Positions 19,720 to 29,541 of a stretch of 64,000 nt of DNA are shown piece after piece (within the stretch, counting starts at the first letter, position 1; each line of letters opens with the position of its first letter). Source of the DNA: Paenibacillus sp. RC67 (GTDB lineage Bacteria; Bacillota; Bacilli; Paenibacillales; NBRC-103111); the NCBI RefSeq assembly GCF_030020805.1, contig NZ_CP125098.1:5107501-5171500 (forward strand), given 5' to 3'. The position numbers were made by a program, and so were the translations under genes. The notes beneath the pieces were generated by a model. It was not told the DNA's origin, made no database searches, and saw nothing but the letters and a program-made list of their open reading frames with translations.

Positions 19720-19891
19720 TATTCTTCATTTTACCGATCTGCCTAAACGAAAGGAATGATATATCTTTACAAAACTTGATCTATTTTTACCAAAGTTGTA
19801 TCTGGCCTACCTGTCAGCTGAACGAAGCGTCAGCCTTCTCCCTGTGAAGAAAACCCAGCACGGTCAGTGTTCGCTAAACAGCCCCATAGAC

Positions 19892-19930
19892 TTTACTAAA
19901 ATCATAAAAAGTTGTATATTTGTTATAAAA
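19892..19930 (+). promoter_or_regulatory. Promoter and operator of the first gntR-type gene
   Basis: -35 TTTACT (19892-19897) and -10 TATATT (19915-19920) are 17 bp apart. The box GTTGTATATTTGTTATAA (from 19911) overlaps the -10, as expected for autorepression. The same arrangement precedes the second gntR-type gene at 63.8 kb. Confidence 0.65.
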
Positions 19931-19952
19931 ATCACAAGGGAGCAATAACTTT

Positions 19953-21086
19953 ATGACGAATACCCCAAAAAGGGTTCCTATGTATATACAATTGAAAAAT
20001 TACATCATTAATCAAATGAATTCGGGGGTATGGAAACCAGGAGATAAACTGCCTTCGGAAAATGAATTAGCCGAGCAATTCAATGTCAGCCGGATTACCG
20101 TAAAAAACGCCATGGCGGATATTGTGAAACAGGGCTTGATCAACCGAATCCAAGGAAGAGGTTCCTATATATCCGATGATGCATCGAATCAGCTGATATC
20201 CTATGAGCCTCAAGAAGTGGTTAATAGCCCTCTTGTTCTATTTCTTATGCCGAGGCTTGATAATCTATTTACTGCCAACTTAATGACAGGTATTGAAGAG
20301 GAATTGGCCGAACATGGTTATCACCTGGTATTCAAGCTTACCCACGATTCGCAGGAACTAGAGAATAAATTACTGAAGGAATTCACGCAGCTTGGGGTCC
20401 ATGGTATTATTATTTATCCGGTGGATGGAGAAACATTCAATGATCAAATATTGAAGTTGACTCTAGATCGTTTTCCCCTTGTCATCGTCGACCGGTATCT
20501 TCGCGGGCTTGATGCTAACTTTATAAGTTCAGACAACTTTAAAGGTGCCTATGAAGCTACAAAGCATTTAACGAATATCGGACATACTAAGATTAGCTTT
20601 ATAAGTACAGCCGTTTCCGGTACCACTAGTATTGAAGATCGGTTGCATGGTTATGAGAAGGCACTGAGCGATTCTGGCCTTTTCATCGACTATCGGTTGA
20701 GACTCACTCTAAGCAGCGGATTGCCCGTTGTCGAACAAATCAAAAGCTATTTGAGTGAGAATCCGGATGTTCAAGCCGTCGTGACAACGAATTCCGCTAT
20801 CGGTCTGATTGCAATGAAAGCGGCCCGGTCGCTGAATCTCCAGATTCCTGGAGATCTGTCTATTGTCTGCTTCGATGACTATGACCATTCCGAGCATACA
20901 GAAGTTCCATTAACTTATATAAATCAAAATGAGAAGAATATGGGCAGAGAAGCTGCAAAACTTCTTGTTTCCCTCATTCAGGATCCCAATCAGGATCGCC
21001 GTAACATCATTCTACCGAACGAGCTTGTTGTTCGAAGTTCAACAGCGAGTTCAACCGTTTCGAATGAAGCCGGTGCTAAAGCTTAA
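19953..21086 (+). CDS. GntR-family regulator with LacI-type sugar-binding domain (AraR-like layout)
   Basis: A 377-residue repressor-type protein. Residues 6-75 are a GntR winged helix (KLPSENELAEQFNVSRITVK). Residues 85-365 are a periplasmic-binding-protein-like domain of the LacI/GalR class, as in AraR. GGGAGC lies 12 bases upstream of the ATG. It closely resembles the regulator that starts at 63826, and its promoter carries the same box. It probably senses a sugar released by the mannosidases and controls its own gene, the GH38 operons and the 61-63 kb operon. Confidence 0.9.
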   Translation: MTNTPKRVPMYIQLKNYIINQMNSGVWKPGDKLPSENELAEQFNVSRITVKNAMADIVKQGLINRIQGRGSYISDDASNQLISYEPQEVVNSPLVLFLMPRLDNLFTANLMTGIEEELAEHGYHLVFKLTHDSQELENKLLKEFTQLGVHGIIIYPVDGETFNDQILKLTLDRFPLVIVDRYLRGLDANFISSDNFKGAYEATKHLTNIGHTKISFISTAVSGTTSIEDRLHGYEKALSDSGLFIDYRLRLTLSSGLPVVEQIKSYLSENPDVQAVVTTNSAIGLIAMKAARSLNLQIPGDLSIVCFDDYDHSEHTEVPLTYINQNEKNMGREAAKLLVSLIQDPNQDRRNIILPNELVVRSSTASSTVSNEAGAKA

Positions 21087-21100
21087 AATGGCAAAATAAA

Positions 21101-21154
21101 GCCCGTAAAATAGCAGCTGATATAGCCCAGCTGAGACATTTTACGGGCAGCTTT
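21101..21154. terminator. Bidirectional terminator
   Basis: GCCCGTAAAAT and ATTTTACGGGC form the stem, with an inner CAGCT/AGCTG hairpin. T-rich tracts follow on both strands. It separates gntR (+) from the second GH38 gene (-). Confidence 0.75.
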
Positions 21155-21162
21155 TTATAAAT

Positions 21163-23889
21163 TTATAAACCAGGCTTTCCTAGGATGGTCACGATCTCCG
21201 CTGGACGAATCGGGACTACACCTCCAACACCAATCTCATCACCCTCTTCTTCGAGTACGTTACTTCTGTAAATTGCTTCATAAGATCCGTGTACATGCTC
21301 AATATGCAATTGTGTCGGTTGATCAGTCATATTGAACCATCGAATAACGAAGTCTTCAGTAGATCCGTTCATCTTAACCGCAGAGAGCGCGAGCCCGTTG
21401 CCCGTCCAGCCGATAAATTGATGCTCCGCCGGAAGAGTTCCGGATTGCAATGGAGTTTGTACCGCTGTCCAAGGAATCTGCGCTTGGTAAGCTGCAGCAA
21501 ACGACTGTAAGGCATCATTGTTATCTCCGTGTGGAATGAGCACGTATTCCAACTCATGATCCCCTAAGCACTGCGCCTCCGGAGTCTGGAAAACTCCCCA
21601 GTCACCCAGCTCCTGAACCGCTCTTAGTAAGGTGATGGCTATCGTCCCTCTGTCGTCACGCAGTACCTCATATTCATTTAGACCCAAATTGCAAATGGTT
21701 AGTCCGTAATGGTCGTTTCGTACATTGACAAAAGCCTGCTGATGCTGACAGTTGCTCGGATTTGTCCATTCGGATGCGGGTACCGTATCTCTGGCCACAA
21801 CCTCAAATATGGAGTCGGCGTAATGAACGGCCGAGTGAATATCGGTTGGGAATAGTACTCGGATACGGTGATCCTTAGCATCGTTTCTCAGACTCGTTTT
21901 GACTTTAAGGTGCGGGACACCTTGTTCCAGTGTGAGACGAGTCGTTACCGTTAATGGAACGGTTTGTTTGCTTCTCTGCGCTTTACGTTCAAGAAAAGGA
22001 ACGAATTCTTGGATTTCTTGCTCCAATGTTGCGTCGCCGCTAGCAGGAATTTCCCAATGATGAACGATGGCTATCACCGTATGGAATGATGTTTGTTCCT
22101 CTATATAGATTTCAGCAGGTAATCCACGGGTTGTAAGCGGAATATCTCCTTCCGGCGCCTTAAATATATACTCATTTCCAATGTCACCCGTATTTTCATA
22201 AGCACCGAGGCCGGAAAAAGTCTTGGTGGTTCTTTTATCCGTTATCTCATAGGTTCCATCATCGGCGATGAGTACCGATAAGAATTCGTTCTCCATCTTA
22301 TATGGATTGGCTTTATTCTGAGAGTTGGGCGAATTTACAGTTTGCGATAAATCTGTGCATAAGGCAAAAGTTTTATAACCCAATGCCGGTATATTTTGTG
22401 CCAGGAATTGAACACGGACGGAACGAGCCATGTAAGGCTGGCGAAACTTATCTTCAGGCAGCTCATAGCCAAAGGTCACCCCAAGATCCTCCACCTTGGT
22501 ATCGATGGAATCCCCGTTTCTATCTTTTACAACATAACCTTCTAGTGATAACTCCTTTAGCTCCTCGACGATCTTCTTACGATTCCTATTCGCGAGCGGG
22601 AGTCTCTTGACTTCCAAATCAATGTTGACTACACCAGTACGCTTCCATCCTGATGTATTGAATATGGTAAATGGAATCGCAGATTGATCATATGCCGTTT
22701 TGGTATCGATCATAGAAGTGATGGCTTTCAAACTATTGGCTGTAATTTGCTCAGCAACTTGATAGCTTTTATCAAACCGGGTCATCATCTCGCGGTGTAC
22801 CTCATCGACGCTGCAACCGCAAATGCTATCATGCGGATGATTTTGCATCAGTGTTTTCCACGCATAAGTGAACAAATGCTTAGGGTACGTATGCCCCGTC
22901 AGCTTGGCGAATGTAGCTATCGGTTCTGCGACTTTCTCTAAATAGGTTTGGATTTTCTGATTCGCCTGCTTCATATACACCCGAGCAGAAGCAGTATTGA
23001 CTAATGTCCACCAACCGTTCGTTCGCTGACTTCGTAACTCCCCGCGTATGGTCGAAAGATTCTCAGGCAGCTTGCCCTTCAACTGGGCTACATATTCGTT
23101 AAAGTTGGAATGAATAAACTCAACGTCCGGGTACAAGCTTCTCGCTGTACGAAGCGCATCCGACAAATTCGTTTGCACAGGTTGATGATCGCAGCCGTTC
23201 ATGAACAACAGGTGAGGAGTAGAGGCATACTTCTCCGCATCGCGGATTTTCCTCTCCCAATAAACCAGTGCTTCGTTCGGATCTGTCGGAACTTCCATTC
23301 CATTGTGATACCAGTTGGCGAACAAGATCCCGAGTACAGTTGAGCCATCCGGGGATTGCCAATTCATCTCCGAAAAGGCCGATTCATACTCTCCCCTCGC
23401 CTCGTTATTAAAACCGACCGGTTTTACTCCTCTACCGAAAACAGCTGTGTCCATACCGGCTTGAAGCAAAATTTGCGGCGCCTGCCCCATATTGCCAAAC
23501 GAATCGGGGAAATACCCCAGCTTACAAATGCTGCCGTACTCACTTGCGTCTTGATGACCGATTAATAAGTTCCGAATATTCGCCTCACTGCTCGTTAAGA
23601 ATTCATCCTGTAGAATGTACCACGGACCGATGAGAAGCTTCCCCTCTTGAACCATGCGTACAATAATCTCTTTTTTCTCAGGTCTAATTTGTAAGTAATC
23701 ATCCAAAACAATGGTTTGTCCATCGAGATGGAAACTTTCAAACTCGGGGTCCTTCTCAAATAAATCGATTAACGTATCCATCATTTCAACCAATCTTACC
23801 CGATGCTTTTCAAAGGGCAAATACCATTCCCGATCCCAGTGCGAATGGGATATAACGTGTGCATACTTTTGTGATACCACTTGCTCCAC
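21163..23889 (-). CDS. GH38 alpha-mannosidase, MngB-like
   Basis: A 908-residue family 38 enzyme of the shorter MngB-like branch, which lacks the N-terminal jelly-roll of the other mannosidase in this window. Zinc ligands lie in SHSHWDREW (H15 or H17 and D19), and the nucleophile aspartate is in FPDSFG (D129). It is cytoplasmic, with no signal peptide. Members hydrolyse alpha-mannosides or mannosylglycerate. It is the last gene of an operon with a solute-binding lipoprotein and a lactonase, which points to an imported mannose-containing oligosaccharide. Confidence 0.92.
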   Translation of the reverse strand: MEQVVSQKYAHVISHSHWDREWYLPFEKHRVRLVEMMDTLIDLFEKDPEFESFHLDGQTIVLDDYLQIRPEKKEIIVRMVQEGKLLIGPWYILQDEFLTSSEANIRNLLIGHQDASEYGSICKLGYFPDSFGNMGQAPQILLQAGMDTAVFGRGVKPVGFNNEARGEYESAFSEMNWQSPDGSTVLGILFANWYHNGMEVPTDPNEALVYWERKIRDAEKYASTPHLLFMNGCDHQPVQTNLSDALRTARSLYPDVEFIHSNFNEYVAQLKGKLPENLSTIRGELRSQRTNGWWTLVNTASARVYMKQANQKIQTYLEKVAEPIATFAKLTGHTYPKHLFTYAWKTLMQNHPHDSICGCSVDEVHREMMTRFDKSYQVAEQITANSLKAITSMIDTKTAYDQSAIPFTIFNTSGWKRTGVVNIDLEVKRLPLANRNRKKIVEELKELSLEGYVVKDRNGDSIDTKVEDLGVTFGYELPEDKFRQPYMARSVRVQFLAQNIPALGYKTFALCTDLSQTVNSPNSQNKANPYKMENEFLSVLIADDGTYEITDKRTTKTFSGLGAYENTGDIGNEYIFKAPEGDIPLTTRGLPAEIYIEEQTSFHTVIAIVHHWEIPASGDATLEQEIQEFVPFLERKAQRSKQTVPLTVTTRLTLEQGVPHLKVKTSLRNDAKDHRIRVLFPTDIHSAVHYADSIFEVVARDTVPASEWTNPSNCQHQQAFVNVRNDHYGLTICNLGLNEYEVLRDDRGTIAITLLRAVQELGDWGVFQTPEAQCLGDHELEYVLIPHGDNNDALQSFAAAYQAQIPWTAVQTPLQSGTLPAEHQFIGWTGNGLALSAVKMNGSTEDFVIRWFNMTDQPTQLHIEHVHGSYEAIYRSNVLEEEGDEIGVGGVVPIRPAEIVTILGKPGL

Positions 23890-23949
23890 TCCTTTTATCT
23901 ATAGGGTATTCTACGTAAAATTTCTGGCGTCCAACGAATGATTCTGCTT

Positions 23950-25005
23950 TTAGTTCTGATAAAATTTCAAGCAAACCGGTTTGGATAGACGGATTGCATG
24001 ACCCGTAGATTGCGGAATTCCTCTATCATTCAATTTCATAGTGACAACCAAGACCGAATCTTGATTTGCCGCTAATAAAAAGGTATTGCTCGGATCAAGC
24101 GCAAAATTCCTCGGTGTTTTGCCTCCACTTGAAGCTATTGTGACCTGCTCAAGCCTTCCGTCATGTAACACTTGAAACACAGCGATGCTGTCGTGCCCAC
24201 GGTTGGATCCGTATAAATATTGTCCATTCAGGCTGATATGGATATCCGCGCATGTACTCTCTCCCTTAAAATTGACCGGTTGTGTGGTCACGGTTTGTAA
24301 ATACGTTAGCGATCCTGTATGGCGCTCATAACGGTAAGCAGCTATCGTGGAGTTCAGTTCATTGATGATATAAACCATCGGCAGGCTCGGATGGAATGCC
24401 ACATGCCTAGGACCTGCGCCTGATTCAGCAGCGACTACGGACTCCAACTGCAGCTTTCCATTGACTTTGTCGTGATTGTAAAGGTATAGCTGGTCAGTTC
24501 CTAAATCCGGTACTAGCCAACAATCCGTGCCAGGGATATTCACAATGGAGTGGGGATGGGGCCCCTCTTGTCGGCCAGGATGAATGCTGCTTCCCGCATG
24601 CTGAATCTGATCAGAGAGCGGGAGTATTGCCCCATCTTCATCAATAGGAAACAAACAGACACTACCGCCCATGTAGTTGACACTATACAGCCAGGTTCCT
24701 TCCGCATCCAAACTGAGATGACATGGGTACCCGCCTCCCGTCGGCTGACGGTTTATTTCAACGAGATCATTTCGAACCGGATCAAATTGGTAGGCTACCA
24801 CAAAGCCGTTATCCGCCGTTTCACTAACTGCATACAGTCTGTTTGTCCCTGAATGGAATGCTAAAAACGAAGGATTCGCTATTCCGGCAATACCGCTGAG
24901 GCGAACTAATTCTCCGGATTCCGGATCAAAAGATAAGACATGAATACCTTCTTGATCAGCTGAAGAATAGGTCCCAATAAACAATATATTTATATGCTCC
25001 GACAT
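23950..25005 (-). CDS. Lactonase-family seven-bladed beta-propeller protein
   Basis: A 351-residue protein of the lactonase (YkgB/Pgl-like) family, with repeated blade motifs such as NPSFLAFH, GPRHVAFHP and TPRNFALDP. The family includes 6-phosphogluconolactonases and related sugar lactonases. No signal peptide is seen. Its ATG overlaps the stop codon of the upstream binding-protein gene by one base, so translation is coupled. It sits between a sugar-binding protein and a mannosidase, which fits hydrolysis of a sugar lactone produced in oxidative sugar breakdown; the substrate is inferred. Confidence 0.85.
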   Translation of the reverse strand: MSEHINILFIGTYSSADQEGIHVLSFDPESGELVRLSGIAGIANPSFLAFHSGTNRLYAVSETADNGFVVAYQFDPVRNDLVEINRQPTGGGYPCHLSLDAEGTWLYSVNYMGGSVCLFPIDEDGAILPLSDQIQHAGSSIHPGRQEGPHPHSIVNIPGTDCWLVPDLGTDQLYLYNHDKVNGKLQLESVVAAESGAGPRHVAFHPSLPMVYIINELNSTIAAYRYERHTGSLTYLQTVTTQPVNFKGESTCADIHISLNGQYLYGSNRGHDSIAVFQVLHDGRLEQVTIASSGGKTPRNFALDPSNTFLLAANQDSVLVVTMKLNDRGIPQSTGHAIRLSKPVCLKFYQN

Positions 25006-26330
25006 TACTTCTTTTTATTGGCTAACTCTTGTTCAATCGCCTTATCTGCTTCCTCTTGCGTTTCCCTGAGCAGGGTATTTACATCCTTAGTTCCGTTTAC
25101 GAACGTCTCAGCCGCTGCGTTGATTTTACCTGCAACGATAACGTGATACGGGTTGGGCGGAGCCATTTTCGCCGATTTGACTTTCAACGCCCCTTGAATG
25201 TTCTTCCCTTTCGCCACTTCTACATCGGCAAGAAAATCTTTTTTGATCGACTCGTCATTCAAAACGGTCAAACGGCTTTTCTTATTCAAAATGGTTTGAA
25301 CTTCCGGGGAAGCAAAGAGCTGAATCGCCTGAAAGGCTTCTTCTTTATTCTTGGATGATTTGGAAACGACCATCATTTGGGCGCCGTGGTCAATGGTGAC
25401 TCCAGGGTTATCCTTATAGGAAGGAGCTCCAACAAGGTCGAAATTGAGCTGCCCTCCGGCCTGTTGAATGAAGCCTACCGTATCAGGAATCCAGTTCAGA
25501 TACATGGCGGTTTGCTGCGTTTTAGTGAAGCTGTCCCAACCAGGTGGCTTTTGTCCATTTTGGATCATTCCGGGAATTTGATAAAAAGCTTGGACCTGCT
25601 CCATAATCGATTTAATCTGATCATTGTTAAGGGCCGCCTTATTGGTCTTCGGGTCGACAAAAGACAAAGATCTCACTCTGGCATAAAACTCGGGATTGGT
25701 GGGAAGACTTCCGCGGTATTGGACCCCGTCCTCAAAATAGGTCATTTTCTTGGCAAGCTCCAAATACTCATCGAACGTTAGGCCTTCCTTAGGGTAGGGA
25801 ACACCCCGCTTATCAAAAAGATCCTTATTATAAAATAGCGCCATTTGATTTAGAGCAAAAGGAATCCCGTAAATCTCCCCCTTAGGACCTAAATCCTTTA
25901 TCCAATCGATATTTGGACTTGAGAATTTACTTAAATCCATATTGTATTTCTTTACGAATTCACTTACATCATACGGAATATCCAATTCCTTAAGGACAGA
26001 AAATCTTGAATTGGCCGAATAAATAATGTCGGGAGTCTGACCTGCGGTAACCAGTTTGGTAATATCATCCCGTACAATCTTCAAAGTGATATGAGGATAC
26101 TTGCTCTTTAAAGGCTGGATAAGTACCTGGTTAAATTCTTCGTCGGTCATGTTTAAGAAATACGGTGCCAATGTTAGCTCAACAGGAACAGGATCCTTTT
26201 GTTTGGGGTTGGACGACTCGGTCTCCGAAGTCGTTTGGCCGCTGCAGCCTGCCAGCAAACCGGATAACAAAGAACCGATCACCATAAATGAATGCGCTTT
26301 CCTAAAAGAGCATTTGTATAATTTGAACAT
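25005..26330 (-). CDS. Extracellular solute-binding lipoprotein (family 1)
   Basis: A 441-residue sugar-binding lipoprotein with lipobox LLAGC (cysteine near residue 29) and a COG1653-type two-lobe fold (YNKDLFDKRGVPYPKEGLTF is typical). No permease genes are adjacent, although binding proteins of this class need two; they may be elsewhere or be shared with the LplB/C pair. It is first in the operon with the lactonase and GH38 genes, and is a paralogue of the protein at 50792. The start could also be an internal ATG nearer the signal peptide (residue 16). Confidence 0.88.
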   Translation of the reverse strand: MFKLYKCSFRKAHSFMVIGSLLSGLLAGCSGQTTSETESSNPKQKDPVPVELTLAPYFLNMTDEEFNQVLIQPLKSKYPHITLKIVRDDITKLVTAGQTPDIIYSANSRFSVLKELDIPYDVSEFVKKYNMDLSKFSSPNIDWIKDLGPKGEIYGIPFALNQMALFYNKDLFDKRGVPYPKEGLTFDEYLELAKKMTYFEDGVQYRGSLPTNPEFYARVRSLSFVDPKTNKAALNNDQIKSIMEQVQAFYQIPGMIQNGQKPPGWDSFTKTQQTAMYLNWIPDTVGFIQQAGGQLNFDLVGAPSYKDNPGVTIDHGAQMMVVSKSSKNKEEAFQAIQLFASPEVQTILNKKSRLTVLNDESIKKDFLADVEVAKGKNIQGALKVKSAKMAPPNPYHVIVAGKINAAAETFVNGTKDVNTLLRETQEEADKAIEQELANKKK

Positions 26331-26512
26331 TGAAATTAGTCCCTCCTTGGTATGTATCTGAACTTCTCATTGAAACATCGAAGTGATGATCCGGTGATTT
26401 GGATATCGAGTTTCAATGTGACGACCAAGCCCCACCTGCCCTATTCTAACGTTGCCATAAACGTTCGATGAATCCCTCCTTTTTTGCCCAAATGGATTTC
26501 TTGATTGATCAG

Positions 26513-26565
26513 ATTATAACATTCAAATGTATCCTTGTAAATATGTTGTATATTCATTTATAACA
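26513..26565 (-). promoter_or_regulatory. Sigma-A promoter with shared box, binding-protein/GH38 operon
   Basis: On the minus strand -35 TTTACA (26536-26541) and -10 TATAAT (26513-26518) are 17 bp apart. The plus-strand box GTTGTATATTCATTTATAACA (first 20 bases quoted in spirit: TTGTATA ... TATAACA) lies at 26545-26565, directly upstream of the -35. About 180 bases of untranslated leader follow before the start codon. Confidence 0.7.
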
Positions 26566-26635
26566 TTTGTATTTTTTATTGTTTTCCCAGTATACGATTT
26601 TTCTACTTCTATTGCCTATGTTTCTTTTGAAATGT

Positions 26636-26660
26636 GAAAAAGCCTGCCACCCAGGCAGGC
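26636..26660 (-). terminator. Terminator of the stalk-domain protein gene
   Basis: GCCTGCC and GGCAGGC pair around five bases, and the minus strand then reads TTTTTC. It lies about 20 bases after the stop codon. Confidence 0.8.
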
Positions 26661-26681
26661 CTGTTACCGATATATTTTTCT

Positions 26682-28196
26682 CTATGCAGTAGAGGACTCT
26701 ATAGACTCATAATCATCAAGTCCTGATGCCATCAACCAATGTCCATTTGCATATTGCAATTTGATAACCAGTGTACCGTACGGGTCGTCAAGCACTGTAG
26801 TATCTAACGTTATTTCTACAATATTATTTTTTTGACTTTTTATCTTGGCGGTATCCATTAAAAATTGTGTCGCCCATCCGTGTCCTGAATTATTCGTGTT
26901 TACATAAAGCTGCCCTTCATAATCCTTATAAAGAGGAAGAGATATACTATCTTCCGTTTCCAGATAACGACTATAAAATAGCTGTTGAGCGGTATCTTTT
27001 GTAAATACATCCTCTATTGCTTTTTTTATATCTGCCACTGATTTTAAGTTATCGGTGCCAACTTCCGGTTTTCCGTTCACCCCTGTTACAAGAACAAACT
27101 GTTCTTCACCCGGAATCGTTTTCGTCGCATCGGTTTTGGTAAATCCAGACCAAGGGCCGTTAAATAATCCTGCAGTGATAGCTACCGCCTTTGGCAAAAG
27201 CTGATTGAGAATATCCTTTGCTTCCTTGTCAGTAAGACTTACATTTGCATGAAAACTAGTCTTAATCGTATTTACGTAGTGCAGCATGGAAGTATATTCT
27301 GCTGTTAATTTCTCATTGTGCGGATCATATTGTACATCACCCGGAGTACTGATTGTGAACACTTTGTCTCCACGTTCTCCTATTTTCGATATATGACCGA
27401 CCTCCATAGCGGTTTGACCCTTTTGACTCCAATCCTCTTTGGACCATATGCCGATCGAAAAAACAACTCCCCCGTATTCTTTATTGGCTATGTCAATAAA
27501 AGAAATGCTTTCGAATTTGGAAGCTTCATCTGTGGCTTCCACGGCATCATATTTTCCTTCCCAGCTCTTGGGAAGATTGAGGGTGAAGTTGTTTTTTTTA
27601 TTTTCATAAATGATGCTTGGAGCGGCACTAACGTTATGGCCATTTATATGGCCAACATGGAGGTTAACCGTCGAAAACGCTCTAAAATCCCCTAAGCCCT
27701 CAGAGACAAAGGTTTGAGCGTCTACCCCGAAATCATTTCCGTTTATTTCAACCTCACCAATTTTTTCACTGTTATCATTGTAAAAAGCAAGGGTCGCTTC
27801 GACGGTATTTTTCGTACTCCCTACACCTTCGATTTTCAATTGACCAGTAACTTTGGTGCTGCTGCCGTCTTTAGTTAAGATTAAATTGCCAACATAGATC
27901 TCGTTATAATCCGGATCCGATAAGTCAAGTTTTCGATTTTTGATATAAATCTTTTGCTGCTCCTGATCATAGTCGATCGTTGCACCCAAATGCTCGGCTA
28001 CGAATCGAACGGGTACGTATGCATGACCATCAACATTAAGTACTTTATAATCTTCATTCAAGGAAATGTTACTTTCATTTATTTCAAAGCGAGCAGGAAA
28101 TAATAACGCCTGAATAGAATCTGATGCGAATGCTATGGATGAACAGGCAATGACTATACCGAAGCATAAGCCCAATACAAATGGTTTTGGTTTCAT
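26682..28196 (-). CDS. Exported protein with copper-amine-oxidase 'stalk' domain
   Basis: A 504-residue secreted protein. I use the ATG at 28196 (AGAGGTG lies 5 bases upstream), which begins a clear signal peptide ending at AFA; an upstream in-frame ATG at 28235 has no such support. Residues about 35-95 are a Cu_amine_oxidN1 domain (AYVPVRFVAEHLGATIDYD), a wall or stalk module rather than an enzyme. A middle section looks like an FxLYD-type domain. The C-terminal ~150 residues faintly resemble IseA-type endopeptidase inhibitors, which I cannot confirm. It is transcribed alone and its function is unknown. Confidence 0.75.
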   Translation of the reverse strand: MKPKPFVLGLCFGIVIACSSIAFASDSIQALLFPARFEINESNISLNEDYKVLNVDGHAYVPVRFVAEHLGATIDYDQEQQKIYIKNRKLDLSDPDYNEIYVGNLILTKDGSSTKVTGQLKIEGVGSTKNTVEATLAFYNDNSEKIGEVEINGNDFGVDAQTFVSEGLGDFRAFSTVNLHVGHINGHNVSAAPSIIYENKKNNFTLNLPKSWEGKYDAVEATDEASKFESISFIDIANKEYGGVVFSIGIWSKEDWSQKGQTAMEVGHISKIGERGDKVFTISTPGDVQYDPHNEKLTAEYTSMLHYVNTIKTSFHANVSLTDKEAKDILNQLLPKAVAITAGLFNGPWSGFTKTDATKTIPGEEQFVLVTGVNGKPEVGTDNLKSVADIKKAIEDVFTKDTAQQLFYSRYLETEDSISLPLYKDYEGQLYVNTNNSGHGWATQFLMDTAKIKSQKNNIVEITLDTTVLDDPYGTLVIKLQYANGHWLMASGLDDYESIESSTA

Positions 28197-28296
28197 AAAC
28201 GCACCTCTTTTGGGGTTTATACCCTTAGACGCCATTATGATGAATTAGTTTCAAAAATATGTAAATCTATTTCCTCAGTAGTGCTGCCGCCTTGAA

Positions 28297-29496
28297 TTAT
28301 CCGGATGCTGTCCGGTCGGTTGGTTCAGAACCAAACGTTCTTGTCGTATATGCGGCTGCCAGCAGCGCGGCTCCGGTCAGCAGGAACACGAACGGGATGC
28401 TGATCCATCCGCCGACAAATCCGCCAAGCAAGGGCCCAACCACGATGCCGAACTGGTTGGCGGACTGGCTTAAGCTGACCGCCCTGCCGCGGAAATCACG
28501 GTCTGCATACCGGATAATGAGCGCGTTCAAAGCCGGATAAACGGCAGCAAAGAATAGCCCGTAACCGAAACGCAAAAGGCCGAAGCCAAGCAAATGAGTG
28601 ACTCCAAGCTGCAGCAGATTGCCGATCCCCCCTCCGAGCAAGCCGATCAGCAGTGTTTTGTGATAACCAATTCGTCCGCCGATCTTTCCCCAGCGGGGTC
28701 CCATGATGACCGTAGCGACTCCGACCGCAGAGAATACGATGCCCGAGCTGAGCGAGGCATTATCCGTACTACCGCCGATCTGCACAACATAGAGCGTGAT
28801 CAGCGGTTCCAAAACCATGACGGATGTCGATACCAGAAAAATAAGCCCGTAAATCCGCATCAAATTGGAGTTCTGCCCTGCTTGCTTCAAGTCGTCTATC
28901 ATAGAAGGCCGCGGACCTTCCGGCCTCTTATGATTCTCTACAACCCCTGCCAGAACGATAATGGCAGAAAGAAATGTGATCAAGGCCGAAGCTATGAAGC
29001 ATTCCCTCAATCCGAGCCAATGGATGAATAATCCTCCCGCCAGCGGCCCGAGAATCCCTCCTGCTGCCGTCGCTGTCGATATGACACCGAGCGCGTAACC
29101 GACATGCTTCTCCGGCGTGTTTGTGCCAACCAGCGCGACCGATGCAGGGCTGAAGCCAGCCATAAGCCCTTGGAATATGCGGACCACGATGAATGTATAC
29201 GGGTCATAAACGAAGTAGTTAGCGAGATGAGCCGCGCCTAGTCCAATACCCGAGCGAACAAGCATTAATTTCCTGCCGTATTTATCAGCAAGCGATCCCC
29301 AGAACGGAGCACATAAACCGCTGATGAAGAAGCTGATTGAGATCGAAACTCCAGACCAGGCCTCGACGCCCTTCCCGATCCCTAGTTCATTATGCAGAAA
29401 GAGTGGGAAAAAGGGCACCGATAGCGTGTAAGCCATATGGTTGAGAAATAAACCGACCCATAATACGTAAAGATTTCGTCTCCAATTAAGCTCCAT
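28297..29496 (-). CDS. MFS transporter, drug-efflux (MdtG-like) type
   Basis: A 399-residue, 12-segment major facilitator protein. The ATG at 29496 is preceded by GGAGG at 5 bases, better than the upstream in-frame ATG at 29529. The loop between segments 2 and 3 has the MFS signature GSLADKYGRKLML, and segment 5 carries a motif C-like stretch (GILGPLAGG) typical of antiporters. This class exports drugs or metabolites by proton exchange. It lies only 45 bases after the HPr-like gene and probably shares its promoter and attenuator. Confidence 0.88.
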   Translation of the reverse strand: MELNWRRNLYVLWVGLFLNHMAYTLSVPFFPLFLHNELGIGKGVEAWSGVSISISFFISGLCAPFWGSLADKYGRKLMLVRSGIGLGAAHLANYFVYDPYTFIVVRIFQGLMAGFSPASVALVGTNTPEKHVGYALGVISTATAAGGILGPLAGGLFIHWLGLRECFIASALITFLSAIIVLAGVVENHKRPEGPRPSMIDDLKQAGQNSNLMRIYGLIFLVSTSVMVLEPLITLYVVQIGGSTDNASLSSGIVFSAVGVATVIMGPRWGKIGGRIGYHKTLLIGLLGGGIGNLLQLGVTHLLGFGLLRFGYGLFFAAVYPALNALIIRYADRDFRGRAVSLSQSANQFGIVVGPLLGGFVGGWISIPFVFLLTGAALLAAAYTTRTFGSEPTDRTASG

Positions 29497-29541
29497 GCGG
29501 CCCTCCGCTTTCATTTGCTTGATCGGCAAAACATGACTTTC

